From Mogibacterium sp. (GTDB lineage: Bacteria > Bacillota > Clostridia > Peptostreptococcales > Anaerovoracaceae): a DNA stretch of 64,000 nucleotides. Made by a program: the position numbers and the translations under genes. The notes beneath the pieces are model-generated. The model saw nothing but the letters and a program-made list of their open reading frames with translations. It did no database searches and was not told the DNA's origin. This document shows, in pieces, positions 17,136 to 25,538 of this stretch (position 1 is its first letter; each line of letters starts with the position of its first letter). Location: positions 107,380-171,379 of the forward strand of contig JAFRDH010000022.1 of NCBI GenBank assembly GCA_017403955.1, written 5' to 3'.

Positions 17136-17350
17136 TGTCATGAAATAATCGATTTTAAAGTCGCATTGACCTTATTTTGTGCGATTATACTGAAAAGATT
17201 CGACTCCAAGCCCTTGTTTGTCATGAAAAACCGCCAGATTTCATGACAAAACTATTTAATTAAACATTTTTTTACAGTAAATCGATAAAGAACTGCCTTG
17301 TTTTAGCTGATTTTAAGACCGTTTCATGACAAATCATCTCTCCCATGACA
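17136..17350. repeat. Cluster of TGTCATGAAA / TTTCATGACA motifs
   Basis: Five copies of a short palindrome-like motif in both orientations lie at about 17136-17145, 17217-17228, 17239-17250, 17322-17333 and 17344-17350. The second and third form a perfect 12-bp inverted repeat (TTTGTCATGAAA, 10-base spacer, TTTCATGACAAA). No coding frame is present. They may be operator sites or parts of an RNA structure; nothing in the neighbouring genes identifies them. Confidence 0.6.
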
Positions 17351-17366
17351 GATTTTACATTAAATT

Positions 17367-17573
17367 CCTTATCATTTAAGGCGCTGGAGTAAGAGGCTAA
17401 AGGAATACTAAGAAGTGGCTGAATTAACGATCCGAGGACGCGAACAGATCAACTCCTTAAATGAAGGTTTAAAAAAATAAAACTAAAGACGGTAAGTCGT
17501 GATGCGAGCATTCCACAGGATGGTTTACGAAGTAAACGATCCGAGGACGCGAGCAGAACGACTTACCGTCTTT
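17367..17573. other. Two tandem structured elements sharing a 23-base core (possible ncRNA)
   Basis: Element 1 (17367-17467) is closed by CATTTAAGG / CCTTAAATG plus CCTT / AAGG. Element 2 (17485-17573) is closed by a perfect 16-bp stem, AAAGACGGTAAGTCGT / ACGACTTACCGTCTTT, with an inner GTTTAC-GAA-GTAAAC hairpin. Near the 3' side both carry the same 23-base sequence with one difference (17426-17448 and 17535-17557; core GATCCGAGGACGCGA). T-rich tracts flank element 2 on both strands, so it can also act as the terminator of the purine permease gene. I do not recognise the family. Confidence 0.6.
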
Positions 17574-17596
17574 CTTTTACTCTTTTTAAATCAAAA

Positions 17597-18937
17597 TTAT
17601 CCTACGATCATGTAGAGTATGAAGAGTACTCCGGAGATCCACATTACAGGCTTAACGTCCTTTGCGTTTCCTTCACATACCTTGAGGATGAGGAAGGAAA
17701 GGATTCCGAACATGATACCGTTAGCGATCGAAGATGTGAATGGCATCATGATGATAGCGAGGAATGCAGAAATGATTTCTGACATTGGAGCGTTTTCGAA
17801 CTTTACGTTCTTGATCTGAGTCATCATCAGGTATCCTACATATACCAGAGCAGGTGTTGTAGCGAAGCTCGGTACTGAAAGGAAGAGTGGTGAAAGAACG
17901 AGTGAGATGATGAAGAGAACTCCTGTTGTTACGGATGTGAGTCCTGTCTTTCCACCGACAGCAGCACCTGCAGAAGACTCAACGAATGATGTTACTGTGG
18001 AAGTTCCGCAGATAGCACCAACGCATGTTCCGATAGCATCGGAGAGAAGAGCCTGCTTAGCCTTTGGAAGATTACCGTCTTCGTCAAGAAGGTCAGCCTT
18101 TGCAGCTACGCCGATGAGTGTTCCTACTGTATCGAAAATATCAACATACAGGAAGGAGAAAACGATAACTACGAACTGAAGAATGTGTGAACCGATCCAT
18201 TCAAAATCGAATGAGAAGAAGTAGTCCATCTTGACACCGCTGAGTGCAAAGCTAGGATATACGCTGTATACGCCAGCTTCAGGATCAGGTACATACCAGC
18301 CGATTGCCTGTGCGATCATTCCGAGTACCCATGTGATCAGGATGCCATAGAAGATAGCGCCCTTAGCTCCTTTGTGAGCAAGGAATGCGATCACCAGGAT
18401 ACCAACGAGTGAAAGGCAGATAGCAGCATTTCCCATGTTTCCGAGCGCGATTCCGCCTTCAGTTGTAACGGAAACAGCTCCGGAGTTCTTGAGACCGATG
18501 ATAGCGATGAAGAGACCGATACCAACGGAGATGGAGGACTTGAGGTTCTGAGGGATATCGTTTACGAGCGACTCTCTGAAGTTAGTGAACGAGAGCAGGA
18601 TGAAAACGATACCTTCGCAGAGAACAGCTGCAAGAGCTACTTCCCAAGGCTTGTCGGTTCCGACCATCGGGCATACAGTGAAAGCAAAGTAAGCATTCAG
18701 TCCCATTCCGGAAGCAAGAGCAACAGGGTAGTTGGCAAGGAATGCCATGCAGAGTGTAGCGAATGCTGCGGAGATTGCTGTTGCTGTGAAAACAGAAGCA
18801 CTGTCCATTCCGGAAGCAGAAAGGATGCTCGGGTTTACTGCGAGAATGTAAACCATTGAAAGGAATGTGGTAGCGCCGGCGATGATCTCAGTTCTTACGT
18901 CGGTGCCGTGTTCCTTGAGCTTAAAGAAATTTTCCAT
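17597..18937 (-). CDS. NCS2/AzgA-family purine (guanine/hypoxanthine/adenine) permease
   Basis: 446-residue proton-coupled purine-base importer with about 12-14 hydrophobic segments. Family blocks seen: ILAVNPSILSASGMD, ISVGIGLFIAIIGLKNSG, DIFDTVGTLIGVA, and the GTSTVTSFVESSAGAAVGG loop. These mark the AzgA/PbuG branch rather than uracil or xanthine transporters. The frame is open up to 18991, but ATG 18937 is chosen because AAGAGGT sits 6-13 bases upstream and the MENFFKLKEHGTDVRTE start is typical. A promoter lies about 73 bases upstream. I looked for a purine riboswitch in the leader and found none. Confidence 0.92.
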   Translation of the reverse strand: MENFFKLKEHGTDVRTEIIAGATTFLSMVYILAVNPSILSASGMDSASVFTATAISAAFATLCMAFLANYPVALASGMGLNAYFAFTVCPMVGTDKPWEVALAAVLCEGIVFILLSFTNFRESLVNDIPQNLKSSISVGIGLFIAIIGLKNSGAVSVTTEGGIALGNMGNAAICLSLVGILVIAFLAHKGAKGAIFYGILITWVLGMIAQAIGWYVPDPEAGVYSVYPSFALSGVKMDYFFSFDFEWIGSHILQFVVIVFSFLYVDIFDTVGTLIGVAAKADLLDEDGNLPKAKQALLSDAIGTCVGAICGTSTVTSFVESSAGAAVGGKTGLTSVTTGVLFIISLVLSPLFLSVPSFATTPALVYVGYLMMTQIKNVKFENAPMSEIISAFLAIIMMPFTSSIANGIMFGILSFLILKVCEGNAKDVKPVMWISGVLFILYMIVG

Positions 18938-19017
18938 AAAAATACCTCTTTCTTTGATTTTTATTATCGGAAGAGTGAAAGACAAAAACACTCTCCCTTA
19001 TAATAATTTACTCACAT

Positions 19018-19046
19018 ATAATATAACCAGCGGTGGAACTGCTCAA
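19018..19046 (-). promoter_or_regulatory. Promoter of the purine permease
   Basis: On the - strand TTGAGC (19041-19046), 17-base spacer, TATTAT (19018-19023). The start would be near 19011. Confidence 0.75.
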
Positions 19047-19219
19047 TAATAGTTTGATAATGCACTTCAAAAAGTGTAAGATTTTGGCGGAAAAATCGAG
19101 TTTTTGGCGCAAAACCCGAACGGGAGCAGGACGCTCATCGTGAATTATTCATTAATCCTACCGGATCAAAAGGCATGTGAAGAATTGTGCTAAAATCCTT
19201 GAAAAATCAGTAATTGTAC

Positions 19220-19248
19220 TTGCAAATACATATTGTTTTCTTTATAAT
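19220..19248 (+). promoter_or_regulatory. rpsB: Promoter of rpsB-tsf
   Basis: TTGCAA (19220-19225), 17-base spacer, perfect TATAAT (19243-19248). The start near 19255 leaves a leader of about 130 bases. Confidence 0.8.
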
Positions 19249-19284
19249 ATACGAGTGCCTTTGCGCACAGTTATATATTTGTCA

Positions 19285-19358
19285 CACTGTGAACAGCCGC
19301 GGTGCCTTGCAAAATGCGGGGTTGAAGGCAATAAGCTTCAAGGGCAATGGTCACAGTG
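19285..19358 (+). promoter_or_regulatory. rpsB: Structured rpsB leader (possible S2 autoregulatory element)
   Basis: Outer helix CACTGTGA (19285-19292) / TCACAGTG (19351-19358), inner helix TGCCTT (19303-19308) / AAGGCA (19325-19330), ending 12 bases before the ribosome site. Ribosomal protein leaders often work this way; that S2 binds here is inference. Confidence 0.5.
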
Positions 19359-19385
19359 GAAGTTAATTTAACCGGAGGTTATAAA

Positions 19386-20144
19386 ATGTCAGTAGTATCA
19401 ATGAAACAGCTGCTCGAAGCAGGCGTCCACTTTGGACATCAGACAAGAAGATGGAACCCTAAGATGGCTCCTTATATCTTCACAGAGAGAAATGGAATCT
19501 ATATCATCGACCTTCAGCAGACACTCGGTCTGATCGATGAGGCTTATGATTTCATGAGACAGGTTGGAGCAAGCGGTAAGCCGGTTCTCTTCGTAGGAAC
19601 TAAGAAGCAGGCTCAGGCTGCTATCAAGGATGAGGCAGAGAGATGCGGAATGTTCTTCGTAAACGAGAGATGGCTCGGCGGAATGCTCACAAACCACAAG
19701 ACTATCAGCAAGAGAATCGAAAGACTCGCTGAGATCAGAGAGATGGAAGAGAACGGCACAATCAACAAGTATGCCAAGAAGGAAGCTCTCAAGATGCTCG
19801 CAGAGGCTGATAAGCTCGAGAAGTACCTCGGCGGAATCAAGAACATGAGAGGACTCCCTGGTGCAATCTTCGTAGTAGACCCTAAGAAGGAAAGAATCGC
19901 TGTCAAGGAAGCTAAGATCCTCGGTATCCCTGTAGTAGGTATCGTAGACACTAACTGTGACCCTGATGATGTTGATTTCGTAATTCCTGCAAACGATGAC
20001 GCTATCAGAGCTGTCAAGCTGATCACAAGCACAATGGCAGACGCTATCATCGAAGCTAAGCAGGGTGAGAGCTTTGCAGACGCACCTGAGGCTGCACCTG
20101 CAGAGGCAGAGGCTGAAGAAGAAGCAGCAGAGATCGAAGAGTAA
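19386..20144 (+). CDS. rpsB: 30S ribosomal protein S2
   Basis: 252-residue S2 of normal length. Family marks: [20 protein letters not shown] (residues 6-25), [18 protein letters not shown] and [24 protein letters not shown] (quoted as the block around residues 190-213). The acidic Ala/Glu-rich tail is usual in Clostridia. An in-frame start at 19347 lies inside the leader helix; ATG 19386 has GGAGGT 7 bases upstream. Followed by tsf, as in most bacteria. Confidence 0.98.
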   Translation: MSVVSMKQLLEAGVHFGHQTRRWNPKMAPYIFTERNGIYIIDLQQTLGLIDEAYDFMRQVGASGKPVLFVGTKKQAQAAIKDEAERCGMFFVNERWLGGMLTNHKTISKRIERLAEIREMEENGTINKYAKKEALKMLAEADKLEKYLGGIKNMRGLPGAIFVVDPKKERIAVKEAKILGIPVVGIVDTNCDPDDVDFVIPANDDAIRAVKLITSTMADAIIEAKQGESFADAPEAAPAEAEAEEEAAEIEE

Positions 20145-20199
20145 TTCATGTCATTCTGAGGCCATTGGCCGAAGAATATAGAGATAACAGGAGGAAGAA

Positions 20200-21297
20200 A
20201 TGGCTGTAACAGCAAAGATGGTGAAAGAACTGCGCGATATGACAGGCGCAGGAATGATGGACTGCAAGAAAGCTTTGGTTGAAGCTGATGGAGATATGGA
20301 TAGAGCTGTAGAAGTTCTGAGAGAAAAGGGACTTTCTAAGGCTGCTAAGAAGGCCGGCAGAATCGCAGCTATGGGTCTTGTAAGAACTGCATTTGCAGAA
20401 GACGGCAAGACAGCTGCTATCGTAGAAGTAAACTCTGAGACAGACTTCGTTGCTAAGAACGACGAGTTCATCGGATTCGTAGAGAAGCTGGCTAAGCTCG
20501 CTCTTGAGGCACAGAGCAATGATATGGAAGCATTCAAGGCTATGCCTTTTGAAGGTTCAACAGTCGGAGAAGCTCTGACAGCACTTATCGCAAAGATCGG
20601 TGAGAACATGAGCGTAAGAAGAATCGACAAGGCTTCCGGAGAAGTCATGGCTACTTATCTTCACGGCGGCGGAAACATTGGTGTTATCGTTGCTGCTAAC
20701 GGCGCAGACACTGATGAGAACAAGAATGCACTGAAGAACGTTGCAATGCAGGTAGCAGCAATGAATCCTCAGTATGTAAGCAGAGACGAGATCTCCGAAG
20801 ATGAGCTTGCAAGTCTTCGCAAGATCACTCTCGAGAGCGCACTGAACGATCCGTTCACACTTCCTAAGCCGATCCTCAACGGACTCCTCGAGAAGGTTGC
20901 TGATGTTTGGGGCAAAGAAGATATCGATATCCTCGCTGAGAAGAGAGCAGACAAGAGCTTCAACTTCAACTATCTGCCGAACTTCCTTTCAGACGAAGCT
21001 AAGACAAAGCTTGCAGGTCTTGCTATTGCTGCTAAGCTTGAGATCACTGAGAGCAAGGTATTCAAGGGCCTTCTTGACGGACGTGTTAAGAAGCAGCTCA
21101 AGGAAATCTGCCTGCTTGATCAGACTTACGTAAGAGCAGAAGATGGTAAGCAGACTGTTGCTGAGTATCTGAAGAGCGTTGACAAGGATCTGTCACTCGT
21201 TAAGGTCATCAGATTCGAAGTTGGCGAAGGCATCGAGAAGAAGCAGGAAGACTTCGCAGCTGAAGTTGCTGCACAGATGGAAGCAGCAAACAAGTAA
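20200..21297 (+). CDS. tsf: Elongation factor Ts (long form)
   Basis: Guanine-nucleotide exchange factor for EF-Tu. The N-terminal module is typical (VKELRDMTGAGMMDCKKAL, residues 9-27), followed by the core TDFVAKND and the C-terminal IRFEVGEGIEKKQEDFAAEV. At 365 residues it is much longer than the usual 280-310. The extra length is one insertion of roughly 50-60 residues between about 215 and 290, containing VWGKEDIDILAEKRADK and NFNYLPNFLSDEAK, placed in the second core subdomain before the VKKQLKEICLLDQ block. GGAGG precedes ATG 20200. The frame is clean, so this is not a frameshift artefact. Confidence 0.95.
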   Translation: MAVTAKMVKELRDMTGAGMMDCKKALVEADGDMDRAVEVLREKGLSKAAKKAGRIAAMGLVRTAFAEDGKTAAIVEVNSETDFVAKNDEFIGFVEKLAKLALEAQSNDMEAFKAMPFEGSTVGEALTALIAKIGENMSVRRIDKASGEVMATYLHGGGNIGVIVAANGADTDENKNALKNVAMQVAAMNPQYVSRDEISEDELASLRKITLESALNDPFTLPKPILNGLLEKVADVWGKEDIDILAEKRADKSFNFNYLPNFLSDEAKTKLAGLAIAAKLEITESKVFKGLLDGRVKKQLKEICLLDQTYVRAEDGKQTVAEYLKSVDKDLSLVKVIRFEVGEGIEKKQEDFAAEVAAQMEAANK

Positions 21298-21332
21298 TCT
21301 TTATACAGGATCACTTATAACCACAACTAAAG

Positions 21333-21367
21333 AATCCCCTGAAGATGAGAGTCTTCAGGGGATTTTT
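21333..21367 (+). terminator. Terminator after tsf
   Basis: Perfect 13-bp stem AATCCCCTGAAGA / TCTTCAGGGGATT, 6-base loop, then a T-run. It is positioned to serve the convergent gene too. Confidence 0.93.
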
Positions 21368-21393
21368 CGTGCTGTCAAAAGCAAATTCTGTTT

Positions 21394-23157
21394 TTAGTTG
21401 GATGTCAGCATGCTGACTGCTTTTCTTGCTGCAGCAGCTGCGTCAACAGTATAGGCATCAGCGCCGACCTGTTCACAGAAAGCCTGAGTGACAGGAGCTC
21501 CGCCGATAAGAATCTTGACTTTATCCCTTATGCCGCGGTCGATCGCGCCTTTAACAACATTAGCTATTTCGCCCATGCTTGTCGTAAGCAGGGTAGAGCA
21601 GGCAATGATATCACAGTTTTCATCGATCGCAGTCTGGATGAATGTCTCTGCATCGACATCACATCCTGCGTCTATGACCTCAAGGCCGCTGCCTTCCATC
21701 ATTATTTTGACAAGGTTCTTACCGATATCATGAAGATCACCCTTGACCGTTCCGAGTACAACTTTGCCTGAAGGACCTCCGGATGTACTTTCTGTCAGCA
21801 GAGGCTTAAGAACATCTGTAGCAGCAGACATGCATGACGCAGCTCTGAGCATTTCCGGAACGAATACTTCACCGGCTGAGAAATCTTCTCCAAGTTCATT
21901 CATGCCTCTTACAAGACCTTCGGTGAGGATCTCGGAAGCAGATATTCCCGCTTCAAGAGCTGAATTAACAGCTTCAAGTGTCATATCTACCGAACCTTCC
22001 TGGAGAGCCTCGGAAATCTCAGTAAGGAGGCCATTATCCGGAGAATCGGTTTTAGCCTGTACTGTTTCAGCCGGCTGAGCTTCTGTATTTTCTTTATGCC
22101 CGGAAACTATGCTGACAGGGGACAACCGTGTTCCGTCAGGACGTGGTATGTATCGAGGGAGATGATACTCGCTGTTGTATTTTCTTATTTCATCATCGAT
22201 CCACGGATCTACATGTTTATATACCGTGCCTGCAAGGCCGTAAGTGATGGAAGGAATGAAGTGTCCTCCCGGACAGTATTCCTTCAGCGCCTTTGCTACG
22301 TAAGTGCGGACTTCTTCTTCACCTGCATCAGCTCTGTCGATCGCAGCACCGATACCGCCCATGAGGACCATTTTGCCTTCAAGCTTCTCCTGGAGGGCAG
22401 GAATATTATTTTCAGGCAGAGTACCTTGCCATACCTGAATTCCGATCTCTGCCATATCTTCAACGATCGGGGCCATGTATGAGTCTGCATGGTGTATCGC
22501 AATGACACCTTGCGAGCGTATATATCCATAGAACTCTCTGTAAGGTTCCTTGAAGAATTCACGCCACATATCAGGTTTCATGAAAAGAGCATCCTTGGTG
22601 CCCCAGTCGTCATGAGCGAATATAGCATCCGGGCGGAGTTTCTCGATCATGAGCTTCACATATTTCATCCTGTAGTCGTTGATATATGCGATGAGGTCAT
22701 GCATTTCCTGAGGGTGGTCATACAGATTGGTCAGTACTTCCTGAAATGGCATCAGATTGTGACACTGCTCGAAGATACCGGTCGGGATGAAACCTGCTAC
22801 GAGTTTGCTGTCACCGGCTGCTTCTCTTGCCTGCCTGCGGATCGGCTCCCATGCAGCATCATCGCTGCAGTTGGCAACGATATCCGGAGCATGGACGTAA
22901 TCTCTCCAATGCGTGATGTCCTTGATGACTTTGTTTTCCTGAGTAATATTAGGCATTGCGCCCGGTGCGCCAAGAGGCCATTCTATCTCGGTACCCCAGA
23001 GATCATGGATCGTTGCGCCCGGTCTGAATCCGGGACGAATATATCCGCCAATCGGATGCATAACGACCATCTGAAGAGCCTCGTACTGGACCAGCTGTCT
23101 CTCAGGTCTTCCATCAGGTTTCAGTAATTCAAGAAAGATTTCTTTCGCGTTTTGCAT
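21394..23157 (-). CDS. URO-D-type methyltransferase fused to a corrinoid-binding domain
   Basis: 587-residue fusion. Residues 1-340 form a URO-D-fold methyltransferase. Residues about 375-455 are a B12-binding cap helix bundle, and 465-585 a Rossmann corrinoid domain with D474-L-H476-D-I-G479, whose His is the lower cobalt ligand, plus the CSTLLTTSM and IGGAPVT loops. The two parts are normally separate proteins (methyl donor:corrinoid methyltransferase and its corrinoid protein). The MtaA zinc motif HxCG is replaced by H222-H223-A-D (IHHADSY), and no later Cys matches, so it resembles demethylase-type MTI more than a CoM methyltransferase. ATG 23157 follows GGGAGGAAT. It lies 47 bases behind the DUF2284 gene. 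Confidence 0.85.
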   Translation of the reverse strand: MQNAKEIFLELLKPDGRPERQLVQYEALQMVVMHPIGGYIRPGFRPGATIHDLWGTEIEWPLGAPGAMPNITQENKVIKDITHWRDYVHAPDIVANCSDDAAWEPIRRQAREAAGDSKLVAGFIPTGIFEQCHNLMPFQEVLTNLYDHPQEMHDLIAYINDYRMKYVKLMIEKLRPDAIFAHDDWGTKDALFMKPDMWREFFKEPYREFYGYIRSQGVIAIHHADSYMAPIVEDMAEIGIQVWQGTLPENNIPALQEKLEGKMVLMGGIGAAIDRADAGEEEVRTYVAKALKEYCPGGHFIPSITYGLAGTVYKHVDPWIDDEIRKYNSEYHLPRYIPRPDGTRLSPVSIVSGHKENTEAQPAETVQAKTDSPDNGLLTEISEALQEGSVDMTLEAVNSALEAGISASEILTEGLVRGMNELGEDFSAGEVFVPEMLRAASCMSAATDVLKPLLTESTSGGPSGKVVLGTVKGDLHDIGKNLVKIMMEGSGLEVIDAGCDVDAETFIQTAIDENCDIIACSTLLTTSMGEIANVVKGAIDRGIRDKVKILIGGAPVTQAFCEQVGADAYTVDAAAAARKAVSMLTSN

Positions 23158-23204
23158 TTTGATTCCTCCCCCCAAGCGTGACTGGATAGTGTCATCATGC
23201 CATG

Positions 23205-23765
23205 TCAGTCGATCAGTATACAGGATGTGAATGTTATCGTTTGCGGACCATAGTTGTATTTCAGTCCGGACTTGCGGCAGACATCGTTGATCACGAGGCC
23301 ATATGCTTCCATTGATATTATGAGTCTGGAAGGGTGACGGCACGGTCTGTCCGGATAAGTGCATTTATTACAGATCGTGCATGCTCCCGCACCCATCGGG
23401 AGACATCCCGGAAAAAGTGACTTTACCTGTCTGACGAATTTTTCAAAATTAGCAACGTGGAGCTTGTTCGTGTCCCTTATCGAATGATAATCAACTTCGC
23501 GGCGCATTTTCCCGGTCGTCTGAACGAGAATTCCACGGTGATATTTTGATGCCTTGCTTGCGGATAGCTCGAGTGAACCTACTGCAGGCGGGCAGCTCCA
23601 GCTCCGGCCGTAACTCCGGCACTGATCAGCAGAACACATGTCTCTTACCTCCTGACGGAATTCAAGAGCAGACATCTCAAGCGGTGATGTGCTGGTAAAA
23701 CCTGCTTCCAATGCAAGCTTTTCAAGTTCTTCGATAGTTACACCATCAGAGCGGTCGATCAACAT
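23205..23765 (-). CDS. DUF2284-type metal-binding protein
   Basis: 186-residue cysteine-rich protein. It carries MCSADQCRSYGRSWSCPPAVG (residues 43-63), then CTICNKCTYPDRPCRHP, the pattern of DUF2284 proteins thought to hold one or two Fe-S clusters or metal ions. These occur next to corrinoid methyltransferases in anaerobes, which fits the fusion gene directly downstream. ATG 23765 is chosen over a TTG at 23771 because AAGGAG then has normal spacing. A role in reductive activation of cob(II)alamin is possible but unproven. Confidence 0.75.
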   Translation of the reverse strand: MLIDRSDGVTIEELEKLALEAGFTSTSPLEMSALEFRQEVRDMCSADQCRSYGRSWSCPPAVGSLELSASKASKYHRGILVQTTGKMRREVDYHSIRDTNKLHVANFEKFVRQVKSLFPGCLPMGAGACTICNKCTYPDRPCRHPSRLIISMEAYGLVINDVCRKSGLKYNYGPQTITFTSCILID

Positions 23766-23807
23766 CCGCAAATTCTCCTTCTTTGATTTATTTGTCCTTT
23801 TTGGTAT

Positions 23808-23836
23808 ATTGTAGGCAAAGAACAGATTATATTCAA
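23808..23836 (-). promoter_or_regulatory. Promoter of the DUF2284-methyltransferase operon
   Basis: On the - strand TTGAAT (23831-23836), 17-base spacer, TACAAT (23808-23813); start near 23801, 36 bases before the ATG. Confidence 0.7.
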
Positions 23837-23866
23837 GGTTTGTTTTGGTCAGGGGGAACGTGAAAT

Positions 23867-25084
23867 ATGGAATTATTCTTTCCTATAGTATTAGACGGGG
23901 CTAATGGTACTGAACTTCAGAAAAGAGGATATGACGGCAGCAAATGTGCTGAAGCATGGGTACTGGAGCATCCTGAGATAATGATCGAGCTTCAGAAAGA
24001 ATATGTGGAAGCCGGCAGCGATGTAGTTTATGCACCGACTTTCGGAGCTAACAGGATCAAGCTCGAAGAGAACGGAATATTTAATCAGGTTGCTCAGTTC
24101 AACAAGGATCTTGTTAAGATATCCAGAGAAGCGACCGGAGGAAAAGCGCTGGTTGCAGGAGATATTGCTACAACCGGCAAGTTCCTCGAGCCTCTCGGAG
24201 ACATGACTTTTGATGAACTTTACGATATTTATCTGGAGCAGGCATCAGCACTTGAAGAAGCCGGCGTGGATATGTTCGTTATAGAGACGATCATGACCGT
24301 TCCGGATGCCAGAGCAGCGCTGCTTGCGGTAAAATCAGTAAGCGACAAGCCTGTGCTGGTTTCATTTACATGCGATGAGAACGGGAGAACTCTCACAGGG
24401 ACAGATGTCTGCGCAGCTCTTGTGATTCTGCAAAGCATGGGTGCTGACGCATTCGGCCTTAATTGCAGTACCGGACCGGATGAAATGCTGGCTCAGTTCA
24501 GGAGACTCAGAGAGTTTGCAGAAGTACCTTTGGCTGTCAAACCTAATGCGGGACTCCCGGAAACGGTTGACGGAAAGACAGTATATAATCTTTCCCCGGA
24601 AGATTTTGTAAAGCATACATGCGAGTTCAATCAGGAAGGTGCTGCATTGTTCGGCGGCTGCTGCGGAACAGGACCGGAACATATCAGTACACTCAAAAAA
24701 TCTCTTGCAGATTTCAAACTTACAAAACCTGAGCCTCAGCACAGAGATAAGATCGTTTGCGCGACAGAGAAGGATGTATTCGTGATAGATGCAGGCATCG
24801 AAGTAAGCAGTCTTATCAGCTGTGATGCAGGACTTGAAGAAAACATCAGGAAAGCAAACAAGAGTGATGATCCTGTTATTGCTGTGGAGATCAGTAATAG
24901 CGCGGATCTTGATGAATTCGGAGCTGCTCAGTATGCGATCCGAAAGCCGCTTTGTCTGGTATGCGATGATAAAAAGCTGCTCGAAGAAGCACTCAGACTG
25001 TATCAGGGCAGGGCAATGTACGCCGGAAATATCAGTACGGAAGAACTGATTCCGATGACTGATAAATATGGGCTTATTATATGA
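23867..25084 (+). CDS. Homocysteine S-methyltransferase-domain protein
   Basis: 405-residue protein. Residues 1-295 are a homocysteine-binding barrel as in MetH module 1: VLDGANGTELQKRG, then the zinc cysteines in GLNCSTG and GGCCGTGPEH. The C-terminal 110 residues are a separate alpha/beta piece (VFVIDAGIEVSSLI to the end) that I do not recognise. No corrinoid domain is attached, so a separate methyl carrier would be needed; the corrinoid fusion gene encoded divergently is a candidate. AGGGGGAACG lies upstream of ATG 23867. It could be a methionine synthase half or a methyltransferase for another thiol. Confidence 0.82.
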   Translation: MELFFPIVLDGANGTELQKRGYDGSKCAEAWVLEHPEIMIELQKEYVEAGSDVVYAPTFGANRIKLEENGIFNQVAQFNKDLVKISREATGGKALVAGDIATTGKFLEPLGDMTFDELYDIYLEQASALEEAGVDMFVIETIMTVPDARAALLAVKSVSDKPVLVSFTCDENGRTLTGTDVCAALVILQSMGADAFGLNCSTGPDEMLAQFRRLREFAEVPLAVKPNAGLPETVDGKTVYNLSPEDFVKHTCEFNQEGAALFGGCCGTGPEHISTLKKSLADFKLTKPEPQHRDKIVCATEKDVFVIDAGIEVSSLISCDAGLEENIRKANKSDDPVIAVEISNSADLDEFGAAQYAIRKPLCLVCDDKKLLEEALRLYQGRAMYAGNISTEELIPMTDKYGLII

Positions 25085-25097
25085 GGATGAAAAAGTA

Positions 25098-25538
25098 ATG
25101 GGGTTTCATGTTTCACAGGAAGAAATGAAAGAACGGATCTGCAGTGAACTGGTAAGAAGAGTAAGGGATGGCGGAGAGATCTGCTCAATGCTCAGACTTG
25201 AATATGTCAGTTCAGATGTAGAGAAAGCGGAATTGACATTAAAACATATCGTGCAACAGTCGGCAGCAAATCCGTCAGGCAAGCTTCATGGCGGCATCAT
25301 CACATGGCTGATGGATTCGACGATGGGAATGCTCAGCAGAGGATATACCGGCATAGGGAGCTCTGTCACTGCGGATATTCATGTCAACTTCCTTAAAGGA
25401 ATAGATGTAGGGGACGAACTATTTATCAAAGCAAGGATAACACATGCCGGAAGAACAATAATCAATATATGCTCTGAGGCTACTGTTAATGGTAAGCTCT
25501 GCGCGACAGCAGATGCGATTTTCTATAAAATATCATGA
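25098..25538 (+). CDS. PaaI-type hotdog thioesterase
   Basis: 146-residue hotdog-fold acyl-CoA thioesterase. The central helix motif NPSGKLHGGIITWLMDS matches the HGG-x4-LxD signature of PaaI/YbgC-like enzymes, and VTADIHVNFLKGI gives the long beta strand. A frame from 25068 would overlap the upstream gene by 17 bases; ATG 25098 is preferred, with GAGGA about 10 bases before it. The stop overlaps the cbiK start (ATGA). Why it sits between methyltransferase and chelatase genes is unclear; operon convenience is possible. Confidence 0.8.
   Translation: MGFHVSQEEMKERICSELVRRVRDGGEICSMLRLEYVSSDVEKAELTLKHIVQQSAANPSGKLHGGIITWLMDSTMGMLSRGYTGIGSSVTADIHVNFLKGIDVGDELFIKARITHAGRTIINICSEATVNGKLCATADAIFYKIS

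Noticed and set aside
18938-19011. Purine riboswitch in the permease leader
   Set aside because: The leader is too short and lacks the conserved three-way junction bases; only a weak GAGTG/CACTC pairing is present.
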